Shown here: positions 48,701 through 61,900 of the stretch, in pieces | Numbering within the stretch: the stretch's first letter is position 1 | Layout of the letters: the number at the start of each line of letters is the position of its first letter | Source: Oxyruncus cristatus | Taxonomy: Eukaryota > Chordata > Aves > Passeriformes > Cotingidae | Direction of reading: 5' to 3' | DNA: 64,000 nt | Assembly: GCA_013399855.1 (NCBI GenBank) | Contig: VXAY01004759.1 | Location: 56,844 to 120,843, forward strand | Made by a program: the position numbers and the translations under genes | Notes under the pieces: generated by a model | What the model was told of the DNA's origin: nothing | Database searches by the model: none | The model's input: the letters and a program-made list of their open reading frames with translations, nothing else

Positions 48701-51700
48701 GACGTCTGAGTGTTTATAGAACCAGAGGAAGCAGGCTCAGCTGCCATACAAGTCCCCAAACTTCATATTTCTGGGAGGTGGGTTGGAACCCTTCAGATCT
48801 AATGGAGGCTCACTAGAGTCAATGAAGTGATTGAGTTCTGATGGAAGTGAAAAAAATTATCATCAGTGGCAAAACAAAAACGAACATAAAACCCCCAAAG
48901 CACTGCTTTGTAAAACATTCTGAATTATTTAGTAGTATGAAATAAGAATGAACTTTACAATCCCAGTTGGACATCAGTATGCTGGGCTCTATTCAGACAA
49001 AGGACAAAAATCTGGAGCACAAAACTTCTTTTCCTTGTAGAAAGCCTGTGCATACCTGAAGCAGAGGTGGTGATCACCACTCCTAAGAAAGATCACCAGT
49101 ATTTAAAACTACATGAAGCAGAATATTCTGTGAAACTCAGTTATCAAATGTCTCCTGTTGTTTATGTTGACACCTTTATCTCGGTCCTCCCTGACTTCCT
49201 ACAAAATACATTTAGGGCCAGTGAACATTCTGGTCTATAAGACATCTAACTTTATCCTAACCAGACAGCCCATCTCAGAATGCATTTAAAATAATCTAAT
49301 AAGCAAATTACAGTAAGAGTCATTTGGAAGTTGCAACATGCCAACAGCCATTCTAAAGAAGACCTTGATATTGTACAGTTTTCTCTTTCTAAGAGGCATA
49401 GGAAATAACTAGCTCTGTGTAGTGTGGGCTGAGATATGTGAGACATCTACTGTCAGCAGCTTTACTTGTGAGGTACCAATGATCTGACTAGTCTTTCCTT
49501 TGATATCTGTGAAAATCTAACTCCAGATTCATATCGATAAACCTTTAGTAAACTTTGCTAAGATTTTATCAATACAGAGTCAGATTAAGGACCTCATAAC
49601 AAATATTTTGATAGAGTATTATAACTTGGAGGTCTCCTGCTCACTTCTGCTGTCATTTTAACCACCGGGCACGAAATGAGAACCCTTGGGGATGTGAGAA
49701 AAGTTGTGTTGCAGTCCCACTGTACATTAGCCTAAATACAGTTTACATATCGTGACAAGTCAATGAGACAAATCTAACAAATCTAATCTCCTGGCCTTGG
49801 CTGGGTGATCACTGCAGAACTGGATTAGCCGGCTTACATTTAGATACAAGTTTCTCACTGCATACTCCTTTATTATCTTTCCCTTTGCTAAAGTTTAACA
49901 TCCCTATATAGAAGACAGATAATGTGAGCATCCTTCCTCAACCCCAAATCCAGGCTTGACTGAAACTGCCACAGACGACTGTGTTTTTACAAGTTAAAGG
50001 AGCATGGACCCTGAAAATAAAGCAAAACAAAACAAAACCGGAAAACAAACAACCCTTTCCTGAAAAAAAACAAACAATTGGATCACTCTATCCACATTTA
50101 CTGTGTATTTGTTTTGAAAATATTCCAAAAGGGACATCATTACTTATACCAACATTGCCAAATGCTTAATTGCACAAATGCTTCCATCTGGAGGAAGGAA
50201 AGATTTAGAGCCTGTTTAGCCAAAACAAATTATATTTTAACTCTGAGATATGAATGCGTGTACCTGGGAGGTCTCAGCTGCAGAGTCCGATGAGCTTTTC
50301 AAATGTGGGAGTTCTTACAGCTTCTGAAGCTGACTGATGAGTTGACTGCTGGAGCAATTACCAGAAATAGTGGGCCAAATCTTCTTCAGTTCATTTGCTC
50401 TGAAATGTGGCTGTATTCCTGGCACGAGAACTTCCACTCCCTCGCGTGGGGCTGTGATAGTCTCCAAGGAGTTCTGGGGCCACAAATAGAAAACATTTTC
50501 ATCTTCACAAGTGGCCATCAACATGTAGTACATTGTATTTTAAAGAACCTCTATTTATTTTAGATAGTATCACACTCTACACAGCCAAAAATCATTTGCT
50601 GTAACATTCTGATATGTATTATGTAGACAGAGTGCTTCTTAGTTTAGATATTTCTAGCACCAAGTTTAGGCAAAATGCTAAGAATTTCTTCCGAAATATT
50701 TCAAAACAAGTATGAGAGTTCACAGAACTAAAAAAAATCTGCTGCAGAATGTTACAATATTTAGGCATCAGGCATATTGCAGCTAACTATATACTTTTGA
50801 TGCAAAGCAGACTTAAACAAGAGAAAAGATTGCCAACACTGCTCATCTTGAAACAACCTCATCCCAAAAAAAGGATACAGTGGAGATGTACTTTCCTTTG
50901 TACATGTAGGGAAGTCAAGGCACAAATACGTACACAACATAAAATATCAATTATATACCAACAGCAGATTAAAAAAACAGAATACATGTTTCCTGATGAT
51001 AACCATTCTGCTATATTCCCCCAAAAAACAAAACCCAAATTAAGCAATGCAGGAATATACATCTAGTTAGAGAATTCTCCAGCTAGTCTCTAGCTGGCAT
51101 AAATCAGTATACTTGAAACGAGCAACACTACTTTGTCCAGTAGATCCCTCATTTGGATTAAACTGCTTCTAGTGGCACTACTGGAAGGATGACACCCAAG
51201 CTGACATCTCCAGCTAAGGATCTGACCAGCATGTGTGTTTAAGCACTAAAGAATCAGAGCCAGAGGAGAGGAAATGAGTCAGTGAATACAAATGGTATGG
51301 TAATATACTGCTAGGAAGAGCGTATTTCAGTGAATTTGAGATGAACTCATATCATCGCTCTCACATTAGCCTAGGTCATTGCAAAGGAGGCACAAAACCT
51401 TTAGACTTCAGATATTGTGTCTTTGCCACTCGTTTTTACATTGTTTACAACTTGGTTGTTTTTTTTTTTTATTCTCCAGCTCATTCCAGATTTTTAAGTC
51501 TTTGTTACCATGGAAACAGTTACAATGTTGGTCTAGTTATAGCCTAGTGACACCTTAGAGCAGAAAAAAATAATAAGGGAAGAGTTTGGGGCAAAAATTG
51601 TTTAGATTCGAAATCATAAAGCAGTATAGGAGAGTTTACTGCCCCCTCTTTAGCTCTCTAATTCACTGCTGACAAAATTAGAAAGGTTAGTTTACCCAGT

Positions 51701-54700
51701 TTAAATAGGTCGTTTTGCCTGAAGTGAATCAGGGGAGTACTAGCACTAACACTTAAACACAAGCACAGATAACAGGGTTGTGCCACCTCAGCAGATGGAA
51801 GTAACCAGCAGCTGGGCATGGCAGAGCCATCTGCTAGAGAAGGACCTTCATGGACTTTGAGGCATGCTAGCATGCTATTTGTTACTAGCAAAGTAAATTT
51901 TCTCTGGACTGTTCTTTGATATTCATGCCAACAGGCAAGAAGAAATGGCTCAGGTTCATGCTACAAAATTTTCTTAACCTTCATAATAATTACTGCTTAT
52001 TAAGGATGGTGTCCAGACCACGTGACTTCCAAAACCAATGCACTGGACCTTTTTGGAGAAGTACCAGTTGACCCAGGATGAAGTCAACCAGGGCCATTTA
52101 TACAGTTCAACAGAACAGCAGTTTGTACCTCAGAACATAGCGCTGTTCATTTTTTTTTTGTAGCATCATAGCCATATGGCACGTAGCCATAGAGCACAAC
52201 TATCCTGATAAGTATCCTGAAAAGAACCAAGGACCGCACTGAAGGACTAGCCCCTAATCCCCTGCACCACTTCACTGCTAGCTTGCTTACCAGCTCAGTC
52301 CTGAATTGCTTCAACCACCTCCCTCCAAAACTAATACATTACAGAAAGAGTTAGCTTCAAATTCTGCATATGTGATCCAGTCAATTCACATGATTTTGGG
52401 GCCAGGGATTTATCTGTGGCCTTCCTTCCTTCAGTGAAGTAGATATAGCCATACCTTTTATATCACAGGAGCCATCAGAACATCTGTGTATACAAGTACT
52501 TGGTTCTTCCCCAGGGTGCAAAAAACCTGCTGCTTACATCCCAAAGAATAGCAACCACTGGAAAACCTGGTCACAGACAGGAATTCAAAACCTATCTCCT
52601 AAATGAGCCTGAGGTGTACCCTAGGGCGCCACAGGGTTAAAGAGAAAATTGGAAAGGTATTTGCAAGAGAAGCTGGTTTTGCTCCGTAGCAGCCACAGCT
52701 ATGGATAACAAAAGGATAAGTTCAGTGTATGAAACCCTGGGGTACTATTGCAGTACACCCATTATATAATAAGTTTACTTATTATAAGTTACTCGATGCT
52801 AGATGGCTATAAAATCAGATTCATTTGATAAGAACAGGAAAGACATAAATTATTCACTGTCAGTTGATTATTTCAGAGAGTTTTTTAGATGGGCTCTCTG
52901 TACTTGTTTATTTGTAATATATGGAATGACACTTAAGAAGACAAATGTATCAAATTCTGTTTTCCCTCCATCTTAGTATTTTTCTCCACTAAGATTTCTC
53001 TTAGTTCAGTATTAAAATAATTTTTTCAAAGGTGCCTTTCTGCACAGAAACAGTTTCTTACTGCATTTCAGATCTGTCTGTTCAAGGGCAATGGATTTTA
53101 AGGCGTATTTATTATCTTCTACTGTATATGCCACTTTTGTTAAAGTTTTTCTTCTCTGTTACTAACTTTTAGTCAGGAGGAAATCCCTTGAGCTTTCCTG
53201 CAATACTCTAGTATATTGAATCTTATTAACTAGCGATACTTTTTTTCTCCCGGGAAAAGAACTGATTCGTTAAATCCCCTTTGACTTCACTGTGAGTTTG
53301 GACTGAAAAAGAAATATAGATATAAGTGCTGGTAAAATCTGGAAACACCGCAGAACTTAATTCCTCTGTGACTTTGAGAATTAAGAGAAATTCTCCATCA
53401 AAAGGGAGTAACTCTTGGTTTGGTTGCTTATATTTGGTGTTTGACTGTCCAAATATGGGAATGATGCCTTGGACAGGAGGCAGGAGCAATTCCAGCATGC
53501 CTCTGAAAAATGAAAACATGCACTGAAGGACATGGGTCCCCTTCACATAATTCCTTTTTCTTGCACTGGTAGAGGGAGGAGCAACTCCAGAAAGAAGTTT
53601 AAGTAATCAGCTTGAGATACAAGCTGAACTTCTCGCTGCTTGTAAGGATCCAATCATAGTACTCTACACAGGCTTTCTCACAGCCGATGGTGGGTTTATT
53701 GCCATGTACAAAAACCATAGAGCCATATGCACTTTCCTCATTGGACACCCACAGCAACAAAAAGTTGCTTTCGAAATAATTCTAATAGAGACAGATCCTT
53801 CTTGTTGAGTGTGAGATATCAGTGTCAATATTTTAAAGAGAACACAACTCGTAAAGATCTAGAAAGCTCCATCAATCCCAACAAAGTCTGTTCTGGTAGG
53901 AGAAGTGAGCATCTTTAAGCATCAGTTTCATACTTATCAAAAGAACTTTCTGTGATTAGACTCCATATGAAATTGGATGATCCTGATTTTATTTCACAGT
54001 GAATGAAAATGTAACAATTATGAAAAAAGTCAAATTTGTACACTTACATATTTCATGTAATCAGAAGTAGAGACATATACAGGCACAGTAAGTAGTATCA
54101 CAGACTCTGTATGACTTGTATTATTTTTGTGTGACTTTTCAGTGCACTTTCTCTGAATTAAATTAAAAGTCAAGAGTTCAATGAACTTCATACACAGGAA
54201 ACACACTTATGCATAGAAACATATATTTTGCTTGAGAAGTGATTCTTATCTTGATAAGTAACACTTTGGGTATAGCATAAGTCCTCTTACAGCATCTGTG
54301 CCCTCCCCATAGGCTACAGCACGGTGGCTGGATGACCATGCTAGGCTAGATAACTAGTTTTTAGTAGCTAAAATTGAGATTAATGTCACTTAAGAGGTAG
54401 AAAGCATAAAAAATTTTAGGTTCAATTTAAGAGCCCAAAGTTGGCAAGCAAGACCTGAGCAACAAGGAGACTGAAAGCCTGAGTAGCTCCAAATGTTGGA
54501 AAAAACCCCCTCACAGACCCTTTTTGAAAAGTAAACTGATTTGGAAACTGAGTTATTGTGTAAAAATAAACAGAAGCCTCCATCCACCCTTCTTACTAAA
54601 TTAGGTTCACGAATGCTGACACGAGCAAGTGTGAAGTCTAAGAACAAGAGGAAGCATGGACAACAGGGCTTGGAGAGTCCTTGAAAGGACAATGAATTAA

Positions 54701-56845
54701 TCTCTTGCTTCAGAAAAGAATCATATCCTGTTTTAAACCCAAGTCATGCTTTGCTGGATACTGGCTCTGCTTTTAACACCTTCAGTATTGAAATTCCCAT
54801 AGGCAAGTTATCCCTGAGCTTCACGGACTTTCTTGAGCACCAGGAACATTTTTGTACTGTCAAATCTGAACCCTGCTCACTGAAATTTACTTCTCATCTC
54901 TTTGATCATATGAATAGTGTATTCTCTTTTGGAACACCCTTGTATGTGTTTAAGGAGTTCTGTCACATGTTTCTTTAATCATTCCTCCTCTGGAAGAAGC
55001 AATCCTAGTTCTGTCAATCAGTTCTTGTCAAGACTAGAAAACAGGGCTCTCCTCTTGGAGTTCTCCAGTGTATGTATCTGCTGTAAATGTGTGTTCTGAT
55101 TAAGAAAATTTCATCTAAACCAAATTGCTATTCAAATAACCTATTAAGATTATTTTGTGCTATCAACTCTGAAGTATTCACTACTGATTAAAGTGACCTT
55201 TTCCATGAAGAGGAATGGAAATGCAGAGTGCTTCAGAGTCAATGAAACAATAATAGGTCTCATTCATTTCTTACTTTGTCTGGCTTGAAATTCCGTTAAC
55301 TTGGAAATACTAACAAAGAAAACAGCTCTTCATGATCATATGGGGACATAGAAAAAAGATGAAGGATAAAGGTCACATGATGGCACAGCCATATGTGTCA
55401 ACTCCTATTTGAAAATTTTAACAACTACGTTAAAAATCAGTGTTGTTATATAAATCTACAGTGGTCTATAAAATTGTGAAAGCAGATATTATAACAGGTT
55501 TTCAAAAGCCAGAGGGAACTAGTTTTCAATTTCTTATTGTTAGCAGAGTGAAAATACCTGAAACAATTCTGCCACCTCTGCTGATTTGGTTCATGTCACC
55601 TATGAGCAGGAGGAAATATAACTGTATCTTTAATCTGATTATAACTAGTGTAAACAAAAGAAAAAGATGAAATTAGCTGCTCAATTCAGATATATCTCAA
55701 GAAAAAAAATAACTTATTGAATCCAACTGAAATAGGAAAATAGTTAGTGAAGAACATGTTTTAGAATAAAAAAAGAATGGACGCAACACATTTCAATGGA
55801 AAGAGATGATTTCAAAACTCATACAATCAAAATTCAAAACATTGTGCTGAGCCCCAGAAACTGTAAAAAAGAAATGTCAAAACCACAAATATTTCCAGTC
55901 TGGTTGAAACAGAGACATTTAAAGTAGATTCACTTTAGTAGAGCAGTTCCCTTTTTCTCAAGAAGCAAATAATGGAACCAATAAAGACTTGAATAAAGCA
56001 TCAAATAAATTTTCTAAATAAATTTAGCAGCAATTGATTTCCCTTAAGAAAGCAAGCAATAGGAGAACACATATCCAATTTCCTTGATATCCTTAATAAG
56101 CTGTCCAAGTTAAATTTGTTTATCATTTAAAGAATCATCGCATTTCCAAAATTAATTAATTACAGCTAATTAATATGCATAGCAGGCTTATTCGACTGAA
56201 AAAAGTGGACACATGGAGCCAACAACAAAAAAAAATCACTGTAGTAAATAAAATTACATAGTCATCCGCTGTATTTTCTCCAAGTCTAGAACAAGTTTTA
56301 GTTTTGTATCTGGAAGACAAATACTTTCCTATTTCATTTCCTATAAGATATATTGAGATTTCAGACATTCTGTTTCACATTCCACCTATTCAGGGATTGA
56401 ATTCTAAGCCTTGGTTAAGAAAGAGATCTTCCTCCCTCAAACTGATACCATCTCTTCAAATAACTAAATTAAACGAACATGTTCTCCAAAGAAAGTTTTT
56501 CATTCTACAAATCAGCATCTACATATGAAAAAAACAACTCTTTTGAAGTGTCCATGTCAATATTCTCTCTACAGGTGGACTCCAGACTCTGATTCTACGA
56601 TTGCAATCTCTTAGATACACCATATTGAGATCCTGTAGAGGTCCACATCAAGAAGTTTGTTACTTAAATGCAGGATCAGGACCCCACTCATTAGGAAAAA
56701 AAATAAATAAAACATTTCAATCAAACTTTTAATTGGCTTTGGAAAACTTTAGATTTGTATCAACTAACACTGAGTTTTGTATCAATTTAAATTGAGTTTG
56801 ACCAGAAATATAAATGCCTGGCACAGAACAACTGATAAGCTGTTT
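45789..56845. other. Non-coding unique DNA
   Basis: About 11 kb with no recognised gene or interspersed repeat. Open frames are at most about 106 codons (53226-53546, minus) and unremarkable. Short T runs lie at 45887-45898 and near 51460. A/C-rich low-complexity sequence occurs around 50020-50075. A 14-bp palindrome lies at 51862-51875 and a 9-bp inverted repeat at 51790-51835. A MEF2-type decamer CTATAAATAG lies at 46088-46097. Confidence 0.6.
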
Positions 56846-57415
56846 GGAGGGGACCTCTGATGACTATCTAGCCCAGCCTCCTACTTTAAGTGGGCCTATT
56901 ACCAACACCCAACTAGGTCAGCTGTGGCTTTTCCAAGTCATGAAATCCTGCAAGGATGGAGATTTCACTGCATCTGAGTAACAGGTTCCTCTATTGTGCT
57001 AAACCCTTAGCAGAAAGCTTTCCCTAATATCCACTCTGAACTTGCCAATTTGCAGCTATTGCCTCATGCTACACCACCTTACACTGCAGTTGTGGCTGCA
57101 ACGAGACTGCTTCTTACCCAGCCCTTTTCCAGTCTAAACTAACCCTGCTACCTTCCTCATCCTCTCTCTCGGTGCTTTATTCTGGCAGCTCTCTGCTGGA
57201 TCCACTCGAGTTTCTCAGCAGCCACCCTGTAATGAGGAATATCAAAACAGGACACAGTAATCCTGGGGTGGCCTCACCCTCACTGTGAAAGCAGGGTTGA
57301 TAATTCCTCTTGTTCTTTTCAGCAGCTTTTTTGGCCTATCTGTTCTTTGCCTGAGTGGGATTTTTTTCAACTCATTTATGTTAATTGAACCCTGTAGTAG
57401 TCATCACCCAGACAA
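56846..57415 (-). mobile_element. CR1 LINE 3' portion, antisense, old
   Basis: Read on the + strand it follows the CR1 antisense order: GGACCTCTGATGACTATCTAG, CCAGCCTCCTACTTTAAG, AAGGATGGAGATTTCACTGC, AACAGGTTCCTCTATTG, TTGCCTCATGCTACACC, CTGCTGGATCCACTCGAGTT, then TATCAAAACAGGACACAGTA and TGGGGTGGCCTCACC. These match the complement of CR1 3' UTR and the end of ORF2. Many substitutions and gaps suggest an old insertion of a subfamily different from the sense copies. It lacks the usual terminal octamers at its 3' end (56846 side). The right limit is approximate. Confidence 0.88.
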
Positions 57416-58311
57416 AAAAAGACACTGAATTTCCAGGGTCTTTATGATCCATATAGGGTTAATGCAAAAGGGAAGAAAGCAGATTACATCTCTGATATGT
57501 TGATATCATACTGACACACACTGATTACATTATGCTGCTATTCTAAAGCTACGTAATTCCTTCCCAAAGCATCAACATTATGAGACCAGATAAGATCCTG
57601 GAAACCTTTAGTTTTCAGGCTACATTGAGACATCGGCATTAGCCACAGACAAAAAATTAGAAGTACTTACTTAAAATGTATTCAATACAACAAGGTACGA
57701 GAGAAGTCGAAATCCCACAGATTACAGATGATGTTTTCCATTGTTTCCAACTTTTCCTTTAAAGTGTGCACAAGTAGGTCCAGACATACAGCCTACACAT
57801 TAGCTTTCCAGTGTTACTCTGAGTGAGCGTCCTGGTTAAATGTCTCCCATATCCTGTCCTTGTCCCATGAGTCATTAAAGTGGAGAGAAACTTTTTTTTT
57901 TCCCAAGGAAAAAAATTAATTTAATCTTCTTAGCAAGAAAATATTTCAAATATTGACCTGTATTCTTTTCTGCATACGGAGAGAATGTAAAGCTTTTTAA
58001 TCGCATTCTGTGTGTGTGAAGCCATGCTTTCCAAATAAATGAAGCCTGTGGATAGCTAGTAGTGTTATTCTTTAACAAATAGTAAAAGACTAGGATTGAA
58101 AAAGAAGGTCTGTATTGATAAAAAAATCTACTAACACCTGTATAAGAGATCAAGCTTCAAAAAAAGCAATAGGATACAACATTTTGAAGAATTACTCCAG
58201 ACTGCTATAATTTTTTAATTCATGTTTTCAATTTCACTTTGGAAGAGTGGGAATTTCCTTCAACTGTACTGGTTAAAAATAAAACCAAAATATTTGCGTG
58301 AGAAAAAATTT
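57416..58311. other. Non-coding unique DNA
   Basis: No gene recognised. A minus-strand open frame of 92 codons (57875-58153) is rich in Lys, Phe and Ser, reflecting A/T runs. A T tract lies near 57892-57901. Confidence 0.65.
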
Positions 58312-58439
58312 TGTCATGGTTTAAGCCCAGCCGGCAAACAAACCCCACAAAGCCACTTGGCTCACTCCCTCACCAGTAGGATCAGGGAGAGAATCAGAAA
58401 GGTAAAAGCTAGAAAATTCATGGGTTGAGATAAAAGTGA

Positions 58440-58445
58440 TTTAAT
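58440..58445 (-). terminator. Polyadenylation signal ATTAAA of the LTR
   Basis: ATTAAA on the minus strand, about 180 bases after the TATA box and just before the R/U5 motif at 58416-58433. It is the common variant of AATAAA. Together with the TATA box it sets the LTR orientation. Confidence 0.55.
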
Positions 58446-58623
58446 AAGGAAAGCAAAAGCCATGCACACAAGCAAAGCAAAACAAGGAATTCATTCACTT
58501 CTTCCCATGGGTAGGCAGGTGTTGAGCCATCTCCAGGAGAGCAGGGCCCCATCACACGTAATTGTGACTTGGGAAGACGAACACGATTACTGCAAACGTC
58601 TTCTTCCTTCTTCTTCCCTCCAC

Positions 58624-58631
58624 TTTATATA
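58624..58631 (-). promoter_or_regulatory. TATA box of the LTR
   Basis: TATATAAA on the minus strand, at the position expected for the U3 promoter of this LTR type. Whether it still drives transcription is unknown. Confidence 0.6.
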
Positions 58632-58905
58632 GTGAGCAGGATGCCATATGGTCTGGAATATCTCTTTGGTCAGTTTGTGTCACCTGCCCCAGCTGTGTCT
58701 CCTCCCAACCTCCTGTGCACTACCAATTTCCTTGCCAGTGTGGCAGTACAAAAAACAGAAAAGACCTTGGCTCTGTGTAAGCCTTGCTCAGCAATAACAA
58801 AAATATCATTATATTATCAACCCTGTGTTCAGCACAAATCCAAAACATAGCCTTGTACTAGCCACTGTGAAGAAAATTAATCCTACTCCAGCCAAAAGCA
58901 GCACA

Positions 58906-61900
58906 AATGTATAATTTGAAAAGGAAGTTAACTTACATTGTGTATCTTGCGATACAAAGTGAAAACAAAGTGGAAGTTTCACACTTCCGTCTAAAACACC
59001 TTTGTATTTTCTATCCTCGATAATGAGAAATGAAGTAAGAACGTATAAAATTGTCTTTAACAAACTAATGGAGCAGAACCAGTAGAAGATACAGAGGTAA
59101 ACTTTACATTTCTTTGATATAGAGAAATTATCAGAAGCTGAAGAATTAAATTCTTGGAACCTGTAATATATGTCAGTGTGGTGTTTGTTTGCCTGACATT
59201 AGAAGTCTTGCAAATATTTAGACTGCATAATGAAAGTACACTGTAAAGAGAATTACAAAGACTTATGTAGCATTTTCATTTGGAAAAAAATATTCTATAG
59301 ATCTGATAAGGAGTGTTAATTACTCCTTTTTATTAAGGACTTTTTAGGAAAATATACATGCTTAACAGTGAACTGTCTTATTGATTGTTGAACATTCCAC
59401 TATTCAGAAAGGATTCCTCACTCCTGCCACAGAACCTAAATCTGGGTGCTGGAAAAATTCATCAAGCTAACAGAGAGACTGAAATTATCCCCAGGTTGTA
59501 ATATAGTCCAGAGCAAGACAAAACTACTCTCTTGAAATTAGATTCTGTAACTTTTTTCAGGAAGGTAATATCAAGAAGTGTGGTGTGTGGCATTGGTTTA
59601 AGGAGGACCTAGTTCTAACAGAGCACAAGCCCAAAAGCAGAGGAGTAACTAATATGTGGGTGTGGAAATACACTCTAAAACCTGAGGTAATTTCTAAGGC
59701 TTTGCTTCCTGCCTGGATAGGCAAAGCTGGAGTGAACAACAGGGTTTATAATTTCCACAGGACTTAAACTAAAATATCAGTATATCCTGGAGTAGGACAT
59801 ACTGCCCTGCAGTTCCTGCCCAAGGGGCAAAACACAAGCTTGCACTGACAGTGGTCCCTCCCCTTGTCCTAACTCATTGACATCTGGCATGATGGTGGGG
59901 ATATTTTACACATCATGATCAAGAAATTCATCTGGAGTCAATTTTGACTGCAGAAAAATAAAAGTGTCGGAATTTTTACGTCCTGCCAACAATTAACTGG
60001 TTAATGACCTGAAAACAAAAATTAGCATTTGTCAAGACATAAACAAATAACTAAAGTAAAACATTTCATGTTAGATTAATAGCAGCACCTTCTTGGGTAG
60101 TAGTCAAAAGCGGGGGAAAGCTGCTTTTCCAGTAAATAAAAAGCTAAGGAAGCAATTTAATGAAAAAGAGGACCTAATAGAATATTACCCATCAGAACAG
60201 CTGAAGATTTGAAGACTAGTGCTCTTAGTAAGCGATGCCAGAGCATGCCAGATGTATGTGGAGAGAACAGATTGTTGCAAGGCAAATTAATGCCACACAA
60301 AGTTGAGTTGCTAGCATTGAAAAATGGTGAGTCATTAATGATTCTTAGGTAAAAATAAAAGTGTGAGTGCTAATAGAAAAAAATCAAGCAACTTAGAGGG
60401 CTCTTTTCATGAGAGATAAAGTTAAAAAATGCAGGTGAACAAGACCTGAATCACAGTAAATGTGTGAATGAATATATTCTAATGCTTTAGAAGAATGAGT
60501 GAGAATACATCACAAGCCTAGTAGAAGATGAAGCTAATTACAGCAAATGAGTGTGAAAAGTCTCATTGTATTATAGGAGCATAAGAAGCAGAAACCTCAA
60601 GAGCTACACCTATGGACAGTCATTTGCTGACCTCAGCCATGTCACATGATGGCTGCTAATTCCAGTCTCAAATTAACCACTACATTTTAAACGCAGCTAC
60701 TACAGCTGTCTATAAATTACAGTCCTTCAAATTCCATTAATTATGTACTTGAGATTGTGGTAAAATTCAGACTGAACAGAACTTGGCGTATTATATGAAA
60801 AATGCCCAAAAAACACAAGACAAAAATAATTAAAAATTTGTTGCCTTGATCTGCTGGAAAAGAGAATAGTGCTCAGTTTAAGTGTCCTAAACCCCAAATT
60901 AGTATTCAGTTTTTCATCAAAACTGGACTATTTCAGAACGAAGGTGCAATCCACAAAAACTTCAGTTAAAGAGGTTATTTTCAGTTGAAACAATTGTCAT
61001 ATGAAAAAAGTTATTCACATGCAAAGTGTGCCCTTAAAAATATTTAAACATGGTTTTGAAAAGGATAAGTAAGCACGAGAGATTAAAAAGGTCTCTAATA
61101 TTGTCATCCTTTACAGGTGCCTAAAAATTTTTGAGCAGTAGCTTCTTAACTGTTTTTGATAAGCTAAGCAGCTTGAGTTCATGGGATCCTTCATGGTTAC
61201 ACAAGCAAGAAATCATTCTTACTGCTTCTCTATTTAATGCTTTCTAATTTTTTTCTGTAAGCTTTCAACTGTAGAGGCACAAGTCCCAGCTGCATGCAGT
61301 CAGGAACAGGTTCCCTGTTTAATGTCAAAACTCACATCCGTTGCAGGAAAGTACAAGTACTGACATTAACCAACCTCCAAGGTGAAAATATTTCATTTCA
61401 ATTAACAGAACTTCCATTTATCCAAATTCATAATAGCATTTATCTTTGCCAATATATAAGTTTTTATTACTGCTTGATAGTTTTTAAGATTTCTTCCCCT
61501 GTCAACACCTAGACCTTAGCATTAAGAAACCTACAACAGCAACAGTTTATTTCATGTTCAACTGTCTCAAATGGTCCTTGTTGATGATGGCTTCTGACAC
61601 TTATGAAAACTGAACCAGCACTGGAGGAACAGTCTGCAAAGTTGGTTAAACCCTGGGAAATGAGATCGTTTCCAAAACAAAAAGAGGTACCGTCAGTCTG
61701 CTATTTGCACGGAGAGACAGCACAGAAGAGAGCAAAAAGCAGAAGAGATGCAGTCTTGTAGCTACGAGTTGAAAAAGCTAGTTCTATGGGAATAAAAGCC
61801 CTACCCTAGATGTTTCTCAAAAATGAGGTGGAGGAAAGGAGGGTAAAAATTAATGAGTGGTAAAACAGCAAAAAAAAGGTTTAAGATAAAAGAAAGAAGT

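Larger units (their letters stand above)
58312..58905 (-). mobile_element. ERV LTR, 594 bp, antisense
   Basis: On the + strand it runs from TGTCATGGTTTAAGCCCAGC to CCAGCCAAAAGCAGCACA, an LTR type I recognise from bird genomes. The element reads on the minus strand: there a TATATAAA box is followed about 190 bases later by ATTAAA and then TTATCTCAACCCATGAAT, the order expected for U3-R-U5. Both ends are complete (TG..CA). The flanking bases are AATTT on the left and AATGT on the right, a possible 5-bp duplication with one mismatch. No viral genes lie beside it, so it is a solo LTR or the remains of one. An open frame at 58569-58850 on the other strand is accidental. Confidence 0.88.

Noticed and set aside
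51790..51835. 9-bp inverted repeat AGCAGATGG/CCATCTGCT, with weak CTCF-like matches
   Set aside because: Arms of nine bases at 28-bp spacing are not rare. The CTCF core lacks a key C, and the flanks do not help.
37997..51875. Two 14-bp perfect palindromes sharing CATGCTAGCATG (37997-38010 and 51862-51875)
   Set aside because: Around four 14-bp palindromes are expected by chance in 64 kb. The shared core is curious but the flanks are unrelated.
55372..60653. 13-mer GTCACATGATGGC occurring at 55372 and 60641
   Set aside because: Many identical 13-mer pairs are expected by chance in 64 kb, and the surrounding sequence does not match.
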